Assembly (NCBI GenBank): GCA_017882785.1
Contig: JADGOV010000024.1
Coordinates: 1-34,026 of the forward strand
Direction of reading: 5' to 3'
Length of the DNA: 34,026 bases
Source of the DNA: Frankiaceae bacterium
Lineage (GTDB): Bacteria; Actinomycetota; Actinomycetes; JADGOV01
Shown here: one piece after another, positions 30,267 through 34,026 of the stretch
Numbering within the stretch: position 1 is the stretch's first letter
How the letters are laid out: each line of letters opens with the position of its first letter
The notes under the pieces: model-generated
The model's input: only the letters and a program-made list of their open reading frames with translations
The model's database searches: none
Told to the model about the DNA's origin: nothing
Program-made: the position numbers and the translations under genes

Positions 30267-31472
30267 TCACCGTGCCAGGCTGGTTCGCAGAGCAATCACC
30301 CGCTTGACGGAGGTGAGGAAGGCGGCGCGCCCGAGAGTCCCGCCGCGCAGCGCGCGCGCCAGGGCGCTCGCCCCGTTGATCCCGTCGCTGACGTTCTCGC
30401 CGGAGAACAGGAGCAGATCCAACCCCGCCCTGGCGGCAAGTACCCCGCGCACTGGAAGGGTGCCAAAGGCACGCAACGCGCCCGCTTCGAGGGCATCGGT
30501 CACGGTTACTCCACGGAATCTGAGCCGCTGACGCAGTTCCTTCTCGACGATCGTCGACGACAGCCCGGCCGGCCAGTGGGCATCGAACGCCGGATAGACG
30601 GCCCACGAGACCATCACCAAACGAACCCCGGCGGCGATCGCGGCCTGATAGGAGGCTTCGTCCACGCCGCGAAGCGACGGCAACGACAGGTCCAGTGTCA
30701 CCGGTCGCAGGTCAGTGTTCTGGGCCGTCGCGGCCGCCCCGAGGCCGGGGAAGTGCTTGGCGGTGGCGGCAACGCCGGCCTGTTGCTGTGCCGTGATGAA
30801 CGTCGAGCCGAGCTGCGACACCCTCGAAGCGTTGCCGCTGTAGGAGCGCTGGAACTGGTCGAGGAAGTCACCGGCCTTCCTGTACACGTCCAATACCGGA
30901 GCCAGGTTCACGTTCATGCCCACCCCCCGCAGGTTATGACCGGCACCTGTTCCGGCCTGGCTTGCAAGCAACATGCCGTTGGGTGAGCGGCCGATCTGCC
31001 GCTCCGCGAGCACCGGGGCACCCGGGAGGCGGCGCACGAGGCCGCCCTCCTGGTCGGTCAGCATGAGCAACGGCGCCCGCACCGGGCTCTTCTTGTTAGC
31101 TTGCTGTAGTTCTTTGATGACCACGCGGATCTGATCGAGGCTCGAGATGTTCCCGTTGAAGAAGATGACCCCCGCCGCCTCACCAAGACTGATCTTGGCA
31201 AGCAGGCTGGCCGGAGGTGTCAGGCCGCCGTAGCTGTAGATCACCCGCTGACCCGCGAGTTGCTGAGGCGACAGCCCGGCCAGCACGGCGTCGCCTGCCA
31301 CAGCTGCCGGCCTGGCCGGTTGGGTCGCCGCCGGTTGGGTCGCCGCCGAATGGGTCGCGGGCGTGCTCGGCGCGGAACGCGGCTTGTCGGCCACCGCGTT
31401 GCCGCACGCGGAGGGGAGTCCCACCGCAAGCAGTGCGCCCGACGACAGGATGATCTTGCTGATGGGGCTCAA
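30267..31472 (-). CDS. GH3-family beta-N-acetylhexosaminidase-like lipoprotein
   Basis: A 401-residue glycoside hydrolase family 3 protein of the NagZ/LpqI type, which removes N-acetylglucosamine from cell-wall fragments. A lipobox LPSAC (about 19-23) marks it as a lipoprotein; a Thr/Ala/Pro linker (30-60) with a 15-bp DNA repeat encoding AATQP follows. The barrel has LMLTDQEGGLVRRLPG, NLAPVLDVYR, AKHFPGLGAA and the nucleophile-type Asp in VTVTDALEAGAL. KHFPGLG replaces the KHFPGHG of classic NagZ, so the usual His of the acid/base loop is absent; this also occurs in actinobacterial relatives. TTG 31472 is backed by GGAGAGGGA upstream. Substrate is inferred. Confidence 0.83.
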   Translation of the reverse strand: MSPISKIILSSGALLAVGLPSACGNAVADKPRSAPSTPATHSAATQPAATQPARPAAVAGDAVLAGLSPQQLAGQRVIYSYGGLTPPASLLAKISLGEAAGVIFFNGNISSLDQIRVVIKELQQANKKSPVRAPLLMLTDQEGGLVRRLPGAPVLAERQIGRSPNGMLLASQAGTGAGHNLRGVGMNVNLAPVLDVYRKAGDFLDQFQRSYSGNASRVSQLGSTFITAQQQAGVAATAKHFPGLGAAATAQNTDLRPVTLDLSLPSLRGVDEASYQAAIAAGVRLVMVSWAVYPAFDAHWPAGLSSTIVEKELRQRLRFRGVTVTDALEAGALRAFGTLPVRGVLAARAGLDLLLFSGENVSDGINGASALARALRGGTLGRAAFLTSVKRVIALRTSLAR

Positions 31473-31843
31473 GCTGTCCCTCTCCGTACGCGTGCTCCAG
31501 GCGACTCGCCCCGGGAAATGGGCAGCGAATCGATCAGGTGAACGACCGCGTCAGGATCTTGGGTCAACTTGAGTTCGGCATCACGAGGGAGGAACTTCAG
31601 AGAGAACGCAACGGGATGTCGGGCTCGATCACCAAACTGTTCAGCCAACCGATCAGGCTCATGACGCCCGCCCAATGGACCCGGGCCGGCCCCGCCACAG
31701 CGTTGCTCCCCACCTGGGTGCAATACCAGCCCCGAACGTTCCTGGGAGTGGGCACTCGCTCACGCCCAGCGGTATCAGCGAGAAGCAGCCAACTCCCACA
31801 GCCGAGGTTAGCCAAAGAAATCTAAGTCGAATACCTGCCTGAA

Positions 31844-31862
31844 TTCGAAGAACTTCTTCGAA
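31844..31862. promoter_or_regulatory. Perfect 19-bp palindrome
   Basis: TTCGAAGAA-C-TTCTTCGAA has nine-base arms around one base. GAATTCG (31841-31847) and CGAATTC (31877-31883) form a further overlapping inverted pair. It could bind a dimeric regulator or be the end of a small element; no nearby gene claims it. Confidence 0.5.
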
Positions 31863-31971
31863 GGCGCAGGCCATCACGAATTCTGATTCGCCAGGGTCAA
31901 CAAGCTTCCAATAAATGAGACTGTCCGCCCATCGCGGCTGCACATGCCTTTGGCGGGCTTAGTGTTGAGAG

Positions 31972-31995
31972 CCGGCCGCTAAAGTAGTCGGCCGG
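31972..31995. other. GC-rich hairpin in the spacer
   Basis: CCGGCCG (31972-31978) pairs with CGGCCGG (31989-31995) across a ten-base loop. A second, weaker stem (CCCTC-TCG-GAGGG) follows at 32005-32017. The pair could be a terminator or structured RNA. Confidence 0.35.
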
Positions 31996-32175
31996 GCAAT
32001 AAGGCCCTCTCGGAGGGGTCAAGAGTCCTCATCCGATTGCGCCGTGGCCTCACCCCTTTGCTCCATTCCAACACGGTGTGAAAAGTCTACTCTCAGGGTA
32101 GATGAAGATTGGGCGTGCTCAGGAACGTGATTTGACATTCCAAGATTCTTTCAGGAACGCGCCAAGCTGGCAACA

Positions 32176-32457
32176 ATGAGCAGAAAGCAGTCAGGAGGGA
32201 CACCCAGCGAGATCGCGGAGCAGCGGGCGATTGTCCAGGCCGCGCCCGGCGAGAACTACTCCTTAACCAGCACATTGCTGCCCTGGGGGGCTGGGGCTCA
32301 CGAGTTGACCGAGGAGCAGCAGACTCAGATTCGGCAGGCTCTGCGGGACTCGGTTGCACCACGGACCGAGCGGCTGTTCCTAAGGCAACTCGGGCGCGGC
32401 GCGAGTATCTCTAGAGAAGGATCCCCTCGCCCCCGGCAACGAGAGTGGTCAGGATGA
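32176..32457 (+). CDS. Hypothetical protein (93 aa)
   Basis: Not recognised. The first 65 residues are polar and mildly helical (SEIAEQRAIVQAAPGEN, ELTEEQQTQIRQALRD); the tail is Arg/Ser-rich and may be run-on. No good ribosome site precedes ATG 32176. Base composition is lower in GC than the core genes, as for the neighbouring zinc-ribbon genes. Confidence 0.35.
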   Translation: MSRKQSGGTPSEIAEQRAIVQAAPGENYSLTSTLLPWGAGAHELTEEQQTQIRQALRDSVAPRTERLFLRQLGRGASISREGSPRPRQREWSG

Positions 32458-32502
32458 ACGTAGGGACAATCACCGGCTGAACCATAGGTAAGGGAACAGA
32501 TC

Positions 32503-33315
32503 ATGAAGTGCAAGAATGGCCACGAGATTTCACCTGGGGCTCGCTTCTGTAAGGACTGCGGAGGCAGGCCTCATCAGCCGATGCACAGGCGTCCATGGCT
32601 GTACGTTCTGGCAGCCCTAGTGGTGCTCGCCGCAGGCGTCGGTGTTGGTGCCAATATCATGATCAACAACAATAACGCTGCCATCGCGAAGGTGCAGCTC
32701 CAAGTCAAGGTCGACCGAGACGCCGCTGCGGCGAAGGCTAGGGCCGCGGCCGCCAAGGTCAAGGCTGATGCGGCCGCAGCCAAAGCCAAGGCTGCTGCGG
32801 CTGCCGTAAAGGCCCAGCAGGCTGCCGCGCTAGCAAAGGCCGGAAAGGATGCCGCCGACGCTAGAGCGATGGCAGAGCGTGCGCAGGCTCAGGCCAACGC
32901 TAGGCCGCAAGTGATCGTCGTACCGGGGCCTGTCTCAGGGGCTCCGTACTATGACTCCAGCAGTGCCTCAACTACTCTGAACACATACTTCGACGGCATC
33001 AGCTCTGGCGATTACGCGACCGCCTACGCTCAGCTCTCTGCTCGTGAGCAGTCGAACAATGGCAGCCTCAGCGAATGGAGTTCTGGACTACTCACGAGTA
33101 TCGACACGAACGTGGTGGTCAATAGCGTGAGCAACCAAGGTAGCGGAACCATTGTGGCGAATGTGTCCTTCCACAGTCATCAGGCTCCCGAGCAGGGCGT
33201 CAACCCTGGTGAGACCGACACAAACTGGAACATCGACTACACGATGGTGCCCGGCCCTGGCGCTGGAGGTTATCTAATCGACAACACCTCCAATGCCTCG
33301 CATTCGGCCGGCTAG
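32503..33315 (+). CDS. Zinc-ribbon membrane protein with coiled-coil stalk and NTF2-like tail
   Basis: A 270-residue protein. The N-terminal zinc ribbon is C3-x2-GH ... C16-x2-C19 (MKCKNGHEISPGARFCKDCG). A transmembrane helix follows at about 31-50 (LYVLAALVVLAAGVGVGANI), then an Ala/Lys heptad stalk (about 58-134) and a C-terminal globular domain (about 155-265; LNTYFDGISSGDYATAYAQL) like NTF2/SnoaL-type lipoprotein domains. The ribbon should be cytoplasmic and the tail outside. ATG 32503 has AAGGGAAC upstream. The gene is less GC-rich than the core. A frameshifted paralogue follows 85 bases later. Function unknown; envelope sensing is a guess. Confidence 0.75.
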   Translation: MKCKNGHEISPGARFCKDCGGRPHQPMHRRPWLYVLAALVVLAAGVGVGANIMINNNNAAIAKVQLQVKVDRDAAAAKARAAAAKVKADAAAAKAKAAAAAVKAQQAAALAKAGKDAADARAMAERAQAQANARPQVIVVPGPVSGAPYYDSSSASTTLNTYFDGISSGDYATAYAQLSAREQSNNGSLSEWSSGLLTSIDTNVVVNSVSNQGSGTIVANVSFHSHQAPEQGVNPGETDTNWNIDYTMVPGPGAGGYLIDNTSNASHSAG

Positions 33316-33400
33316 CAGTTGGACATTCTCCGACTGATGGAGATTGCCGGGTGCGGGTTCCGGAGGAATCGCTTTCGAACATCAAGCGATAGGAAAGATC

Positions 33401-33925
33401 ATGAAATGCATCGAGGGCCACGACAACCCGGAGGATGCCAGATTCTGCCAGGAGTGTGGAGTCAGGATCCAGTCGACCGAGGAGCCAGCACAGGAGCCTC
33501 TGGGGCAGTTCCGGGGCTCCACGGATGACACGTACATCCCACAACCCACGGGACCCCTGGACCCAGTGTGGTCGAGTTCGTCAAGAAGACCAGCGTCAAC
33601 CAGCAAGCTGTCGCTGGTGTCAGTGCCCTCTTGATCATCCTCGCCATTGTCATTGGGGTCAGTGCCGGTGGCGGTTCCGGCAGCGACAGCACTCCCGCGT
33701 CTCCAGCTGCTCAGCTTGGTTAATATCCCGGTGGCGTTGGGTAAGGATATTGGTGCCCAGGCCACTGTAAACCAGACAGACGGATCTTCGCCAACGGTTG
33801 ATTGCATTCCGGCTGCTGCCCATCAATTTACCTGTCACAGCACCTGGTCTGACGGTACGCCCGGACAGACTATGACCGCCACGGTCTCTCCGGGTGGCAC
33901 TACTTGGATGACAGATAGCAATTAA
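33401..33925 (+). pseudogene. Zinc-ribbon membrane protein disrupted by two compensating frameshifts
   Basis: ATG 33401 (AGGAAAG upstream) opens MKCIEGHDNPEDARFCQECG, a paralogue of the previous protein's zinc ribbon. The frame ends at TGA 33632-33634. The next expected part, a transmembrane helix (VAGVSALLIILAIVIGVSAGG), is in a different frame from about 33568 and ends at TAA 33721. A C-terminal secreted-type domain (KDIGAQATVNQTDGSSPTVD, FTCHSTWSDG; DUF4333-like pattern with two cysteines) returns to the first frame and ends at TAA 33925. Two shifts near 33565 and 33710 explain the pattern. It may be a recent pseudogene or hold two sequencing errors. Confidence 0.7.
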
Positions 33926-33970
33926 TCATGTTGGCTATCCATTTCACTGCCAGGACCGTAGGCTCGCTTC

Positions 33971-34026
33971 GTGCCATCTCGTGGCCTGCACTACCCGGGG
34001 TCGTACGCCGAACTGCGGGCGTGGTT
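33971..34026 (+). mobile_element. Start of an IS transposase (IS1595-like), cut by the window end
   Basis: GTG 33971 starts VPSRGLHYPGSYAELRAWF, which resembles the opening of IS1595-family transposases (YPGS-EL-AWF). Only 18 codons are visible, and neither the DDE domain nor the element's ends can be seen. Its place beside degraded genes and an integrase remnant fits an accessory region. Confidence 0.5.

Larger units (their letters stand above)
31473..32175. other. 703-bp gene-poor, AT-richer spacer
   Basis: Short overlapping ORFs occur on both strands (for example 31538-31825 + and 31659-31943 -), but none resembles a known family and frames change along them, so they may be eroded coding DNA. 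The right half is clearly less GC-rich than the rest of the window. It holds a perfect 19-bp palindrome (31844-31862) and a GC hairpin (31972-31995). Confidence 0.5.

Noticed and set aside
31538-31943. Overlapping 70-95 residue ORFs on both strands
   Set aside because: No family resemblance, no ribosome sites and no frame favoured; described as spacer instead.

Overview
The window is GC-rich chromosomal DNA from an actinomycete. Three things support this. The order glnA1 - glnE - glnA2 - panB matches the arrangement known from Mycobacterium. There is a probable F420:NADPH oxidoreductase (NpdG) and a TIGR03086/mycothiol-type DinB-fold protein. Many genes begin directly with GTG or ATG 6-7 nt after a -10 hexamer, i.e. 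look leaderless, as is common in actinobacteria. I cannot name the order or genus.

Region by region. (1) 1-144: 3' end of a type I glutamine synthetase (glnA1). (2) 145-2003: an AbiE type IV toxin-antitoxin cassette flanked by a 14-bp direct repeat of the glnA1 stop region; the toxin N-terminus is frameshifted by a perfect 10-bp tandem duplication. (3) 2004-5635 (-): two translationally coupled genes for membrane PAP2-kinase-like fusions in which opposite halves look catalytically degenerate. (4) 5732-7504 (-): secreted HtaA-like protein, ECF sigma factor and zinc anti-sigma factor. (5) 7696-9522: a PAP2/AUR1-like phosphatase converging on an Asp-nucleophile alpha/beta hydrolase, with both stop codons inside one hairpin. 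(6) 9519-14792 (-): the nitrogen block, glnA2, a class I glutamine amidotransferase and glnE, with glnE coupled to the genes on both sides. (7) 14802-16840 (-): a phosphodiesterase and a GT4 glycosyltransferase. (8) 16962-22493: nadE, a membrane GAF protein, a small protein, a DHA2-type MFS exporter (-) with a palindromic operator candidate, and panB. (9) 22634-27213: secreted subtilase, BtuF-like receptor, NpdG, a small membrane protein, an AIM24 protein and a 52-residue minus-strand ORF missing from the track. (10) 27214-34026: accessory DNA, with a TIGR03086 protein, a wrecked GT39 glycosyltransferase, a NUDIX scrap joined to a broken tyrosine integrase, a GH3 lipoprotein, a 700-bp gene-poor stretch, two zinc-ribbon membrane proteins (one frameshifted twice), and the first codons of an apparent IS transposase running off the end.

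Functionally, the core is nitrogen control (GS, the GS adenylyltransferase GlnE, a GlnA2-type GS without the usual adenylylation tyrosine, and a glutamine amidotransferase). Around it are envelope functions: lipid phosphatase/kinase fusions, a secreted sigma-factor-linked protein, a glycosyltransferase and a GH3 lipoprotein.

The most distinctive observations are the insertion-like flanks of the AbiE cassette, the slippage-type frameshift in its toxin, the reciprocal pseudoenzyme pair, and a recurring pattern of short tandem duplications (10-19 bp), some changing reading frames or start sites.
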